A stretch of DNA of 64,000 nucleotides from Proteus terrae subsp. cibarius (GCF_011045835.1 NZ_CP047349.1:310001-374000), one strand, 5' to 3'. Shown: positions 28,411-37,441, counted from the stretch's first letter. Numbers and translations are program-made. Notes: generated by a model from the letters alone, not told the origin.

Positions 28411-29997
28411 ATGAAAACAATATTTAAAAACGCCACTGTTATTGATGGAACAGGGGCAAGTGCATATCAAGCTGATGTTGTGGTTAATGAAGGAAAAATA
28501 ATAAAAATCGGCCAGTTTGATGCAAAAACAAATGATCAGATTATTGATGCAACAGGGAAAATAGTTTGTCCCGGTTTTATAGATACACATACTCACTCTG
28601 ATTTGTCTGCTCTGCTTAATCCTGCTTTATCCGCCAAAATCCGCCAAGGGATCACCACTGAATTGTTAGGGCAAGATGGTGTCGCGTTAGCACCATTACC
28701 AGAACAATATATTTCTGCATGGCGCAAGAATATTGCGGGTTTAGATGGTGATTCTGACAGTATTGATTGGCATTTTAAAAATACCGAAGGTTACTTAGGG
28801 ATGTTGGAAGCGAGAGGCTCTGCAACCAATCTTGCTTACCTTGTTCCGCATGGCAACATCCGAATGGAAGCGATGGGATTAGAAGGTAATCCTTCTACTC
28901 GCGAAGATGTCGCCAAGATGTGTGAGATCTTAGAGCGTGAATTAAAAGCGGGGGCATTTGGTTTATCAACAGGATTGATTTATATGCCTTGTGCCTTTGG
29001 TGATACTGCAGAAATGATCGAACTTTGTAAGGTGACAGCAAAACACAATGGTATTTTTGTCGTTCACCAACGCAGTGAAGCTGACGATATTATTCAATCA
29101 ACTCAAGAGCTTATTGATATCGCTAAAGCATCCGGTGTTTGGTTGCATATTTCCCATATGAAAGTTTGTGGTAAGAAAAACTGGGGATTAATCGATGAAA
29201 TGCTCGGTATGTTAGAGCAAGCACAAAAAGAGGGCATTCGTATCTCTTTTGACCAATACCCGTATGTGGCAGGTAGTACTATGCTCGGGGTGATCTTACC
29301 GCCTTGGGTTCATGCAGGAGGTACAGAAAAATTATTAGAGCGCTTAGCTTCTCCTGAACTGCGTAAAAAGATGATTGAAGATATTGAAAAAGGTATTCCA
29401 GGTTGGGATAACTTTATTGATTTCGCAGGGTTAGAAAATATTTATGTCACTAGTTCTAAAACAGAAAAAAACCAAGATGCCGTTGGCCTTAGCCTTGTAG
29501 AGCTAGGTAAATTGAGAGGTAAAGATCCGTATAACGCAACTTTCGATCTGCTATATGAAGAAGAAAATGCGGTAGGAATGGTGGATTTTTACGGTACAGA
29601 AGAACACGTTATCAAATTCTTATGTCGTCCTGAACAAAACGTATGTACTGATGGGCTAATGGGGGCAGGTAAGCCTCATCCCCGTGTATTCGGTGCATTC
29701 CCACGTGTTTTAGGGAAGTACGTCAGAGAAGAAAAATGCCTCACTTGGGAACAAGCTATCCGCAAAATGACAGGTAAACCTGCAGAAGTCCTTCGATTAA
29801 CCGACAGAGGCTTAATTAAAGAGGGATATGCCGCAGATATTGTGATGTTTGATCCTGAAACCATTATTGATAAAGGCACATTTGTTGAACCAAACCAATA
29901 CCCAGAAGGGATCGACTTGGTGATGGTCAATGGACGTATCGCATTAATTAATGGGATCGAAAGTTACGCCTGTAGCGGTCATGTTTTAAGAGCATAA
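28411..29997 (+). CDS. N-acyl-D-amino-acid deacylase family amidohydrolase
   Basis: A 528-residue amidohydrolase-superfamily protein like D-aminoacylase. The metal motif HTHSD lies near residue 60 (CPGFIDTHTHSD), followed by KIRQGITTELLGQDG. HISHMKVCGK and DQYPYVAGST are the D-aminoacylase motifs. It probably removes an acyl group from a D-amino acid. In E. coli the comparable position is held by hyuA, a different hydrolase type, so the operon is adapted to other substrates. Placed after ygeY, it could free diaminopropionate from N-acyl or peptide forms. There is no signal peptide, so it is cytoplasmic. Confidence 0.85.
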   Translation: MKTIFKNATVIDGTGASAYQADVVVNEGKIIKIGQFDAKTNDQIIDATGKIVCPGFIDTHTHSDLSALLNPALSAKIRQGITTELLGQDGVALAPLPEQYISAWRKNIAGLDGDSDSIDWHFKNTEGYLGMLEARGSATNLAYLVPHGNIRMEAMGLEGNPSTREDVAKMCEILERELKAGAFGLSTGLIYMPCAFGDTAEMIELCKVTAKHNGIFVVHQRSEADDIIQSTQELIDIAKASGVWLHISHMKVCGKKNWGLIDEMLGMLEQAQKEGIRISFDQYPYVAGSTMLGVILPPWVHAGGTEKLLERLASPELRKKMIEDIEKGIPGWDNFIDFAGLENIYVTSSKTEKNQDAVGLSLVELGKLRGKDPYNATFDLLYEEENAVGMVDFYGTEEHVIKFLCRPEQNVCTDGLMGAGKPHPRVFGAFPRVLGKYVREEKCLTWEQAIRKMTGKPAEVLRLTDRGLIKEGYAADIVMFDPETIIDKGTFVEPNQYPEGIDLVMVNGRIALINGIESYACSGHVLRA

Positions 29998-30039
29998 CCT
30001 TACAATAGCGCTCTTAAACATTAAATCTTATCTCTGTTT

Positions 30040-30064
30040 ATCACGGTTGTTCTTCAACCGTGAT
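30040..30064 (+). repeat. Intercistronic stem-loop before the MFS gene
   Basis: ATCACGGTTG (30040-30049) / CAACCGTGAT (30055-30064) with a 5-base loop and no T run. It is comparable in place and size to the stem before the D-aminoacylase gene. Confidence 0.6.
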
Positions 30065-30092
30065 GGTTTCCCCTTACCTGAGGAACAGGAAA

Positions 30093-31367
30093 ATGAGTTC
30101 AAATATTATTCCAAATCTTCAACAGAAGAAAACATGGAAAGCTCGTTACACCGTTTTATCCTTAATTTGGTTAGCCTGGTTACTTTCATTCTTAGATAGA
30201 ATGGTAATGAGTGTTTCATTACCCTTTATTGGACGTGATCTTAATCTTGATACCACCCAACAAGGCTTAATTATCAGTGCGTTCTTTGTCGGTTATGCGG
30301 CATTCCAAATACCCGGTGGTTTCTTAGCTGACCGCTTTGGCGCGCGTAAAATCATGGCGATCGGTATTGCATGGTGGTCAGTATTCACTAGCTTAACGGG
30401 TATGGTGTTTACATTACCGTTAATGCTTGCCGTGCGATTCTTATTTGGTATTGGTGAAGGCTGTTTTCCCTCTGCTTCTTGGAAAATGATCTCAACGTAT
30501 TTCCCATCTAAAGAGCGTGGTCGTGCAACGGCAATTCAATCAACAGTAAATACCTTAGGGCCAGCATTAGCTGTCATTGTTGCAGCGAGTATTATCGGTG
30601 CTTTTGGCTGGCATATGGTGTTTATTGTTTTAGGTATTCCCGGTTTATTAATTGCTGCTGGTATTTACTTCTTCACTCGTGATAATCCAAAAGATCACCC
30701 AAGTATTACTCAGCAAGATCTCGATGAATTAGCAGCAGACGGTACATTAACGGATAAACCTGTTGAAGCGGTACCTTTTAAAGACGTTTTAAAGATGCCA
30801 GTGTTGTGGCAAATGGCAGCGATTTGGTTTCTGTTTGATATTACCTTCTGGGGATTTTCAACATGGTTGCCAAGTTATTTAATTACTGTTCGTGAATTCT
30901 CTTTGGCTAAAACCGGGGTAATGGCGGCTATTCCATTCTTATTTGGTGCTGGTGGTACATTATTAGGGGGTTATGTTTCTGATAAATGTAAATCACAGCG
31001 TAAATGGTTATATATGATTACCGCAGTGATTGCTGCAGGCTTCTTATATATGACATATACCGTTGAAAGTGCTGATATGGCTGTTGTATATCAGTGTATT
31101 TCAGCATTATTTATGTTCTTCGCCATGGCGATGTTCTGGGGTATTTTAATGGATACTATCCCGAATAAAATCATGGGCCGTGCTTCAGGAATTGTTAACT
31201 TCGGTGGTCAAATGGCGGGTGTTGTTTCCGCACCGGTTATGGGCTTCTTAATTAAAGCCAGTGGTGGCAGTTATGACAGTGCATTTATGTTTATGATAAT
31301 TGCATTAGTTGCTTCTGCTGTTGTGACGTTCACCGTTAAAATGAAAAATACACCAGCATCCATTTAA
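30093..31367 (+). CDS. MFS transporter (anion:cation symporter-like)
   Basis: A 424-residue, 12-helix major facilitator. SFLDRMVMSVSLPFIGRDL and GGFLADRFGARKIM (motif A) are typical of the anion:cation symporter branch that takes up sugar acids and similar anions. It ends the dpaL operon and most likely imports the acylated amino acid or diaminopropionate substrate. The start at 30093 has AGGAACAGGA before it. A longer frame begins at an ATG (30060) inside the stem-loop. Confidence 0.85.
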   Translation: MSSNIIPNLQQKKTWKARYTVLSLIWLAWLLSFLDRMVMSVSLPFIGRDLNLDTTQQGLIISAFFVGYAAFQIPGGFLADRFGARKIMAIGIAWWSVFTSLTGMVFTLPLMLAVRFLFGIGEGCFPSASWKMISTYFPSKERGRATAIQSTVNTLGPALAVIVAASIIGAFGWHMVFIVLGIPGLLIAAGIYFFTRDNPKDHPSITQQDLDELAADGTLTDKPVEAVPFKDVLKMPVLWQMAAIWFLFDITFWGFSTWLPSYLITVREFSLAKTGVMAAIPFLFGAGGTLLGGYVSDKCKSQRKWLYMITAVIAAGFLYMTYTVESADMAVVYQCISALFMFFAMAMFWGILMDTIPNKIMGRASGIVNFGGQMAGVVSAPVMGFLIKASGGSYDSAFMFMIIALVASAVVTFTVKMKNTPASI

Positions 31368-31536
31368 TTAATCAGTATTAATAACGTTTATATTTTAATA
31401 AGTATGATGTTATTAAAACAAGTAAGATTAATTTAATAAAATAAATGTATTAACTGTAAGATTTATTTATTAAAACTCATTATACGCTTTATTGATTTTT
31501 TAATTTAAAAAATCTTATTGCAGGATATTTTTGTCT

Positions 31537-31567
31537 TAAAAAAGCCACGATTAAAAATCGTGGCTTT
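31537..31567. terminator. Bidirectional terminator between the MFS gene and prfH
   Basis: AAAGCCACGATT / AATCGTGGCTTT around a short loop, flanked by A and T runs. It suits both convergent transcripts. Confidence 0.85.
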
Positions 31568-31588
31568 GCTTTTGCTAGATTAATGACA

Positions 31589-32200
31589 TTATTTGTTTAT
31601 CAGAACAAAGTCATTACCACTAAAACAGAGTGTGGCATCGCCACGAATAACTCGGTGATGAGCAATATGGCGTTGGCTATTTAATGAGGCGTGTTGCTTC
31701 ATCATATAAGCCTCTAAATGCCATGCAATAAGTTGTTTAGCGAGTTTTTTATTAGCATGCTGACTACGCTCTGATTGCACTTTTACACTAATACCAGTGG
31801 CAATATGTGTTGCTCTGACCGCAGATTCTGTTTTGTTAACATGCTGGCCTCCGGGGCCATTGGAACGCATGGTTTCAAAGACAATTTCTTTGTCATTAAT
31901 TTCATCAGGTTGTTCAAAACAAGCAACACCAATAAACCAGTTTTTACGCTTATGTCGTGGTCGTAATGTGCTTGCACACTGCCATTGCACGGAACCTGCC
32001 CACTGTTGTGCGATAGCTTGTGCATCACTACCTTCAAGAGACACTAACGCAGATTTTAAGCCATGACGTGAAGGTTCTTTTTCAAGAACAGTAACCTTCA
32101 CTTGCTGTTTTATCGTTGATTTCAAAAAGTAATTTAAGGCTTTTTCAACGGCTAAACAACACTCTTCAGGGCCTTGTGCGGAGGTGAATTGTAATAACAT
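31589..32200 (-). CDS. prfH: Peptide chain release factor homologue PrfH
   Basis: A 203-residue class I release-factor homologue. GGQ lies at residues 117-119 (SNGPGGQHVNKTES), the peptidyl-tRNA hydrolysis motif. It lacks the stop-codon recognition domain of RF1/RF2. Family knowledge: PrfH frees nascent chains from ribosomes whose 16S rRNA was cut in the decoding centre by colicin E3-like nucleases, after which the RtcB2 ligase reseals the rRNA. Its ATG overlaps the rtcB2 stop by one base (TAATG), so the two are made together. A terminator follows 22 bases later. Confidence 0.93.
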   Translation of the reverse strand: MLLQFTSAQGPEECCLAVEKALNYFLKSTIKQQVKVTVLEKEPSRHGLKSALVSLEGSDAQAIAQQWAGSVQWQCASTLRPRHKRKNWFIGVACFEQPDEINDKEIVFETMRSNGPGGQHVNKTESAVRATHIATGISVKVQSERSQHANKKLAKQLIAWHLEAYMMKQHASLNSQRHIAHHRVIRGDATLCFSGNDFVLINK

Positions 32201-33336
32201 TACGCCATCTCCCCACTTGTTTTATAGGTGATCACCGGTTTTAAACGTGCAATAACTTCGATTAATCCAATGTTCACCATACTTTCAATCACAGTCTCAA
32301 TTGATTTATAAGATTGTGGTGCCTCTTCATAAATCAGTTGTTTATTGGCACAAATAATACGGCTACCTAATGTAGTTCGTGAAAGTTGTAAGGGTGTAAA
32401 ACGGTGTGATAAACGGCCTTTACACTCGGTACGCATCCATTTTCTGCCTGCACCATGCGGTAATGAATGAAGACTTAATTCAGACACAATAGGCTTAACA
32501 ATATAACTGTGATCACCGCGTGAACCCGGAATAACGACCATATTGTGATGTGCCGGTGTTGCACCTTTTCGATGTAACCAGCCTTGTTGACTATATAACT
32601 CACAAGGCTCTACAAGATTATGATTTACATCAGAAATAACTTCACCTTGAGTACGAATTTGGCGCATCATTCTTTCACCAATAAGGCGACGATTAATCTT
32701 TGCATAATCAAGTGCATTATTGTGAGCTTGCAAATATTCATTTGCATCTTCGGTGTTAGCAACCAGTCCTTTATGACCAAACTGTTCTGTATGGGCACGT
32801 AAGATAGATTGTCCTAAACCTCTCGATCCGCTGTGAACAAGTAGCAATAACTGTTTTTTATTGATACCACTTTCAGCGAAAAGGGTTTCATTGATCACTT
32901 GATCAATTTGTTGGAATTCAGCAAAGTGATTACCGCCACCAATAGAGCCTAAAGATCCAGCAAAAGGGTGGTTTTGCATTTCAGTCGGTAGATGTGCTTC
33001 TAGCCATTCTGAAGGTGCGATATCACTCATTTCACTCAACTGTTTTTCTGCTTTATCTAAGTTAAGTTTGCTGTTTTTAAATTCAGTTTGAAAGAGTGTC
33101 ATACCACAGCCAATATCATTTCCGACTAAAGCAGGGTAAAAACGATTAACAGAAAAAAAGGCTGCACCAATAGGATAACCGCGACCTGGATGTAGGTCTG
33201 GCATACCTGCCACATAAGCCATATCAGGAAGTTGAGCCGTTGTTTCTAATTGTTGGATTGCTTTGCTTTCAATCCAAGTATTATCAGATGCGATATAACA
33301 AACGCTATCAGATAAATAATGAACACACTTGTCCAT
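32200..33336 (-). CDS. rtcB2: RNA ligase RtcB2 (PrfH-associated)
   Basis: A 378-residue RtcB-family GTP- and Mn-dependent RNA ligase joining 3'-phosphate or 2',3'-cyclic phosphate to 5'-OH ends. Motifs seen are VAGMPDLHPGRGYPIGAAF, GNDIGCGM (Cys metal ligand), GSIGGGNHFAE, LLVHSGSRGLGQ, and HGAGRKWMRT with the guanylated His. The start MDKCVHYLSDSVCYIAS aligns with PrfH-linked RtcB proteins. The ATG at 33348 and a TTG-started longer frame lack ribosome sites. The partner prfH follows at once. The intended target is probably nuclease-cut 16S rRNA, an anti-bacteriocin defence. Confidence 0.92.
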   Translation of the reverse strand: MDKCVHYLSDSVCYIASDNTWIESKAIQQLETTAQLPDMAYVAGMPDLHPGRGYPIGAAFFSVNRFYPALVGNDIGCGMTLFQTEFKNSKLNLDKAEKQLSEMSDIAPSEWLEAHLPTEMQNHPFAGSLGSIGGGNHFAEFQQIDQVINETLFAESGINKKQLLLLVHSGSRGLGQSILRAHTEQFGHKGLVANTEDANEYLQAHNNALDYAKINRRLIGERMMRQIRTQGEVISDVNHNLVEPCELYSQQGWLHRKGATPAHHNMVVIPGSRGDHSYIVKPIVSELSLHSLPHGAGRKWMRTECKGRLSHRFTPLQLSRTTLGSRIICANKQLIYEEAPQSYKSIETVIESMVNIGLIEVIARLKPVITYKTSGEMA

Positions 33337-33407
33337 ATACCAATCCATATAATGTAAAGGATAAAAAATAAATTGATTGGCGGACAGCAAAAAGAAGGAA
33401 AAAAGGA

Positions 33408-33455
33408 TTACTTCTGAGGTTGTCCGCAAAGAGTATTCATATTTGTAGTTGTCAT
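33408..33455 (-). CDS. Putative 15-codon leader ORF before rtcB2
   Basis: ATG at 33455 preceded by AAGGAGG (complement of 33461-33467) at ideal distance: the best ribosome site in this operon. It encodes MTTTNMNTLCGQPQK and a stop, followed by 71 bases to the rtcB2 start. The rtcB2 start itself has only a weak GGA. I do not know a named leader of this kind. It could regulate rtcB2-prfH by sensing ribosome state, or simply deliver ribosomes. Confidence 0.5.
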   Translation of the reverse strand: MTTTNMNTLCGQPQK

Positions 33456-33647
33456 GGGATACCTCCTTGCGTTAATTAAAATGGGTGAGAAATAATAAAT
33501 CGCGGGCATAGTAACCACTTTTTTTTGCCTTGGCAATCAAAAGTGGCGTGAATTTTCTTTATTTTTATAAAAGAGAATAAATGTAATTTATTTAATTTAA
33601 GGCTAAATTTTCTTTATTATCTATTTTAGTTAGCACTTTATTTTGAA

Positions 33648-34424
33648 TTAATAAATTATTTTTACTGAGCTTTTTCGGCAATAATCTTCGTAATCATCCG
33701 TTAATTTTCTATCTGTGATCACAACATCAAACTGAGCTAAATCGCCCATATTGCCTGTCGCTGTTTCATCAAAATAGTGATATTTGGTGAGTAAGATCTT
33801 ACGAATAGATTTATCCATCGCTTTTTTCTTCATATAAAGATCGTCGATGTTATAACAGGTAACGCCAAAATCGAGATGAACACCTTCAGCTGAAATAAAG
33901 GCTTTCTTAGGATTAATGTTATCGAGATAAGAAGGTTGAGTAGGATTGTAGAAAGAATCACTTTTAGGACGATATTCACCTCCACAAAGTAATACAGTGG
34001 CATTTTTTTTCTGGCTTAATGCCCAAAATACGCGATGAGAATAACAAATTCCGGTGAAATGCAGGTTATCGGGAATAAGTTCAATCAGTGTAGGAATAAG
34101 TTGTCCATTATCGAAAAAAAGAACATCGCCATCAGAGACCATACCTGCGGCAAGATTAGGAATATGAAGTTCTTCGGTTTGATCTGGCGTAATAATATTA
34201 GAGGATGTTGAAATTAATCCTGAATGAGGCTGGGCTAATGCAACAACATAACCACCTAATAATGACATCGGAAAAGGGTTTTCGGTGTCAGAACTCAGGT
34301 CGCGCCTAATTGTCATTTCAGAAACTTCAAGGATCCTCGCGGCGTCTTTAAGATGTATGCGACCTGAGCGTTTAATACATTCACTGAGGCGGCGCAAACG
34401 TTCGTGCTGTTTGGTCTCTATCAC
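33648..34424 (-). CDS. deoR: Deoxyribonucleoside repressor DeoR
   Basis: A 258-residue DeoR-family repressor. The N-terminal helix-turn-helix reads HLKDAARILEVSEMTIRRDL (about residues 24-43). The C-terminal effector domain of the NagB/RpiA type has LLCGGEYRP, SAEGVHLDFGVTCYN and MGDLAQFDVVITD. E. coli DeoR senses deoxyribose-5-phosphate, and this protein aligns with it along its whole length. It lies 56 bases after deoC on the same strand, opposite to deoK, so it should control the deoC/deoK intergenic region. Several effector-site residues differ (FFDNGQLIPT instead of FFDCGTTTP). Confidence 0.85.
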   Translation of the reverse strand: MIETKQHERLRRLSECIKRSGRIHLKDAARILEVSEMTIRRDLSSDTENPFPMSLLGGYVVALAQPHSGLISTSSNIITPDQTEELHIPNLAAGMVSDGDVLFFDNGQLIPTLIELIPDNLHFTGICYSHRVFWALSQKKNATVLLCGGEYRPKSDSFYNPTQPSYLDNINPKKAFISAEGVHLDFGVTCYNIDDLYMKKKAMDKSIRKILLTKYHYFDETATGNMGDLAQFDVVITDRKLTDDYEDYCRKSSVKIIY

Positions 34425-34479
34425 CGAAGGATCCTTGTGTTATCGAATAGCGTACTCCAAGAAAATATACGCTAAATAA

Positions 34480-35148
34480 TTAGTAGTTTGATTCAGGTGC
34501 ATCTGAATCTGTTGCGATAGCGACACTTGCGCTAGCACCGATACGTGTTGCACCTGCTTTGATCATGTTTAATGCTGTTTGACGATCGCGAACACCACCT
34601 GATGCTTTCACGCCCACTTCATCACCCACTGTTTTACGCATTAATGCAACATGATGTTCTGTGGCGCCCATTGTACTGTATCCTGTTGATGTTTTCACAA
34701 AATCAACGCGGATCTCACGACACATTTCACAAACTAAACGTACTTCGTCGTCAGTTAATAAGCAAGTTTCTAAAATAACTTTCAGAGTTGTATTACCACA
34801 AGCTGCTTTTACTGCTTCAATATCTTGTTTTACGAAGTCTAAACGACCACTTTTTAACATACCGATATTGATAACCATATCGACTTCTTGTGCGCCTTGA
34901 CGAATAGCTTCAGCCGCTTCAAACGCTTTTGTTGCTGTTAAACCAGCACCAAATGGGAAGTCGATAACACAACATACTTTTACATCACTTCCTTTAAGGC
35001 AAGTTCTTGCTAAAGGGATGTAAGAAGTGTTAATACAAACAGAGAAAAAACCATGTTCAGCTGCTTCAGCACACAATTTCTTGATTTGTGCTTCAGTTGT
35101 ATCTGCAGCAAGAAGGGTATGATCGATATAATTAGCTAATGGACGCAT
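34480..35148 (-). CDS. deoC: Deoxyribose-phosphate aldolase DeoC
   Basis: A 222-residue class I aldolase that splits 2-deoxyribose-5-phosphate into acetaldehyde and glyceraldehyde-3-phosphate. The Schiff-base lysine is in [11 protein letters not shown], with a second lysine in [11 protein letters not shown]. The start ATG at 35148 ([13 protein letters not shown]) has AAGGA upstream; the frame extends 12 codons further without a ribosome site. This is the short type of DeoC found with deoK in some enterics and differs from the longer DeoC of the E. coli deoCABD operon. Confidence 0.94.
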   Translation of the reverse strand: MRPLANYIDHTLLAADTTEAQIKKLCAEAAEHGFFSVCINTSYIPLARTCLKGSDVKVCCVIDFPFGAGLTATKAFEAAEAIRQGAQEVDMVINIGMLKSGRLDFVKQDIEAVKAACGNTTLKVILETCLLTDDEVRLVCEMCREIRVDFVKTSTGYSTMGATEHHVALMRKTVGDEVGVKASGGVRDRQTALNMIKAGATRIGASASVAIATDSDAPESNY

Positions 35149-35186
35149 TGTATATTCCTTAATAAGAAGATTGTTATTTATCACTC

Positions 35187-35266
35187 ATGTTAGTTTGGCA
35201 ACATATTAGTGCGGTTTTAACGAGATAACAATCACAAATGATATTTAAATAACATGATACTGTTAT
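35187..35266. promoter_or_regulatory. Candidate DeoR operators in the deoC/deoK intergenic region
   Basis: ATAACA-N6-TGTTAT (35249-35266) is a perfect dyad. ATGTT-N8-AACAT (35187-35204) is a second. Both use the TGTTA-type half-site known from E. coli DeoR operators (TGTTAGAATTCTAACA). They lie between the divergent deoC and deoK genes. Confidence 0.55.
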
Positions 35267-35327
35267 ATATCTATCAGAATGTCACTATTTTAACATTTAT
35301 ACATTTCACATAAGAGTAAGAGGCGCT

Positions 35328-36248
35328 ATGGATATCGCAGTGATTGGTTCAAATATGGTGGATTTGATCACCTATATAGATAGGATGCCAAAAGAAGGGG
35401 AAACCCTTGAGGCGCCGGCATTTAAGATTGGTTGTGGTGGTAAAGGAGCAAATCAAGCGGTTGCTGCTGCTAAATTAAATTCGAAAGTGATGATGTTAAC
35501 AAAGGTTGGCGATGATATTTTCGCGGATAACACCATCATGAATTTAGGATCTTATGGCATTAATACACGCTATGTTGAAAAAGTGCCCGGTACAACAAGT
35601 GGTGTTGCACCTATTTTTGTGACTTCCCAATCATCAAATAGCATTTTAATTGTTAAAGGGGCTAATCAACATTTGTCACCAGAAGACATTGATAGAGCAA
35701 CAGATAGTTTGAAAAAATGCAAAATAATTGTCCTGCAATTAGAAATCCCACTTGAAACGGTTTATCACGCTATTGAGTTTGGTAATAAACACCATATTCC
35801 TGTGTTATTTAATCCAGCACCCGCTTCAAAAGCATTAGACCTTACTATTGCTGCCCGTTGTGACTTTTTTGTTCCGAATGAAACAGAGCTGGAAATTCTG
35901 ACGGGTATGCCAATCACCACAATGGATGAAATTCGCGAAGCTGCTTGTTCTTTGCTACACAAAGGTTTTAAGAATGTCATCGTTACATTAGGTGAGAAAG
36001 GGGCATTATGGATGAATGGCAAAATTGAGAAGTACATTCCTGCCATCGAAGTTGATGCAATAGATACCAGTGGAGCGGGCGATGCCTTTATTGGTTGTTT
36101 CTCTCATTATTATGTTCACACCAATAATATTGAAGAAGCATTAAATAAAGCGGTGATGTTTTCAGGTTTAAGTGTTGCGGGAAAAGGCACGCAATCTTCT
36201 TATCCAAGTATTGAAGAATTTGGGCAGTTTTTGTCACAGGCAAAGTAA
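35328..36248 (+). CDS. deoK: Deoxyribokinase DeoK
   Basis: A 306-residue PfkB-family sugar kinase. The start MDIAVIGSNMVDLITYIDRM and GCGGKGANQAVAAAKL are the sugar site. AIDTSGAGDAFIGCF is the ATP and catalytic-base motif (Asp in GAGD). It resembles Salmonella DeoK more than RbsK along its length. Together with deoC and deoR it makes a complete route for free 2-deoxyribose: kinase, aldolase, repressor. No sugar permease lies beside it in this window. Confidence 0.85.
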   Translation: MDIAVIGSNMVDLITYIDRMPKEGETLEAPAFKIGCGGKGANQAVAAAKLNSKVMMLTKVGDDIFADNTIMNLGSYGINTRYVEKVPGTTSGVAPIFVTSQSSNSILIVKGANQHLSPEDIDRATDSLKKCKIIVLQLEIPLETVYHAIEFGNKHHIPVLFNPAPASKALDLTIAARCDFFVPNETELEILTGMPITTMDEIREAACSLLHKGFKNVIVTLGEKGALWMNGKIEKYIPAIEVDAIDTSGAGDAFIGCFSHYYVHTNNIEEALNKAVMFSGLSVAGKGTQSSYPSIEEFGQFLSQAK

Positions 36249-36391
36249 TATCCTTTTTCATAATCACTCCTTTCTATTCTCTCAGTTATCTAACTCGTAA
36301 GATGATTGAGAGAATTTATTTTAAATCAATAAATTAAATTATCTTTTTGATTGCTATTAAATTTTTCTCTACAAAAAAAGATCTCGTATTA

Positions 36392-36407
36392 TGTGATTTA
36401 TTTCACA
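36392..36407 (+). promoter_or_regulatory. CRP-binding site upstream of murQ
   Basis: TGTGATTTATTTCACA, both half-sites perfect (TGTGA-N6-TCACA), centred about 88 bases before the murQ start. This fits catabolite control of sugar use. Confidence 0.82.
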
Positions 36408-36487
36408 CCATCATGACAAATATGATTGAAATACAATTTCATTGAATGTAATTTAAGTTGAAATTTGGTTTCATTAAGGTTGTTGTG

Positions 36488-37402
36488 ATGAAAGAAGATG
36501 CATTGAGCGAATGTCTTAAAAATGAAAGCAATCAAGAAACAGCACAGTTTTCTGAATTAAGCGCTTTAGAGTTGGTCACGCTTATCAATAGTGCAGATAT
36601 GACTGTTGCCAATGCCGTTAAAAAAGAATTACCGGCTATCGCTAAAGTAGTAGAAAAAATTACCGAACGTTTGCAAAAAGGTGGGCGTATTTTTTATGTC
36701 GGCGCAGGAACAAGTGGCCGATTGGCGGTATTAGACAGTGCGGAATGTCCTCCTACTTTTGGTGTATCTCCTACATTAGTTCAGGCGATTATTGCAGGCG
36801 GTCATGATGCAATGCTAAAAGCAGTCGAAAATATTGAGGATAGCCAAGAAGCAGCAATTGAAGAACTTCAACGTCGTCATGTCGGTGATAAAGATGTGGT
36901 TATTGGCATTGCTGCAAGCGGTCGTACCCCCTTTACTGTCGCGGCTTTGCAGTATGGTAAAAAGCTAAAAGCGTTGACCGTTTCCATTACCACTCGTGGC
37001 AAAAGTATGATGAGTGACATTGCTGACTTATCTATTGCACCAGATGTGGGCGCAGAGGTGTTAACAGGCTCCACAAGAATGAAAAGTGGCACAGCTCAAA
37101 AAATGATTTTGGGTATGTTAAGCACCAGCGTAATGACTAAGCTTGGAAAAGTGCATAAAAACCTGATGGTGGATGTGATAGCGAGTAATGAGAAATTACA
37201 ACGTCGTGCTGAAGGTATTGTCAGCGAAGTTTGTGGAATTTCAAATGAAAGAGCCAGAACACTGTTACAAATGGTTAATTATCATCCTAGAAAAGCTATT
37301 TTAATGTACGAACTTCACTTGAGTGTGGAGAAAGTCGATCAAATTACACAGCAATATTCTTATCACTCGCTCCAACAGCAACTTGCACTATTTAACGAAT
37401 AA
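36488..37402 (+). CDS. murQ: N-acetylmuramic acid 6-phosphate etherase MurQ
   Basis: A 304-residue SIS-domain lyase/etherase that removes the lactate of MurNAc-6-phosphate to give GlcNAc-6-phosphate. Seen are FYVGAGTSGRLAVLDSAECPPTF, the catalytic Glu/SIS segment, and GAEVLTGSTRMKSGTAQK. The start ATG at 36488 has AAGG eight bases before; a TTG 10 codons upstream has no support. It is first in murQ-murP-murR-TSUP and lies behind a strong CRP site. It serves use of external MurNAc or of recycled cell wall. Confidence 0.95.
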   Translation: MKEDALSECLKNESNQETAQFSELSALELVTLINSADMTVANAVKKELPAIAKVVEKITERLQKGGRIFYVGAGTSGRLAVLDSAECPPTFGVSPTLVQAIIAGGHDAMLKAVENIEDSQEAAIEELQRRHVGDKDVVIGIAASGRTPFTVAALQYGKKLKALTVSITTRGKSMMSDIADLSIAPDVGAEVLTGSTRMKSGTAQKMILGMLSTSVMTKLGKVHKNLMVDVIASNEKLQRRAEGIVSEVCGISNERARTLLQMVNYHPRKAILMYELHLSVEKVDQITQQYSYHSLQQQLALFNE

Positions 37403-37441
37403 CAATATGAGTAAACACTCTGAACTTTAGCAGGCACATAT

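Noticed and set aside
25906..31367. Hydantoinase/selenium-linked cluster as in E. coli ygeW-yqeA
   Set aside because: Only the ygeX and ygeY homologues and the activator are shared; hyuA, ygeW and yqeA are missing and the third gene is a D-aminoacylase-type enzyme.
33337..33429. N-terminal extension of RtcB2 from a TTG start
   Set aside because: The hydrophobic extension has no counterpart in RtcB proteins and no ribosome site; the start at 33336 aligns with the family.
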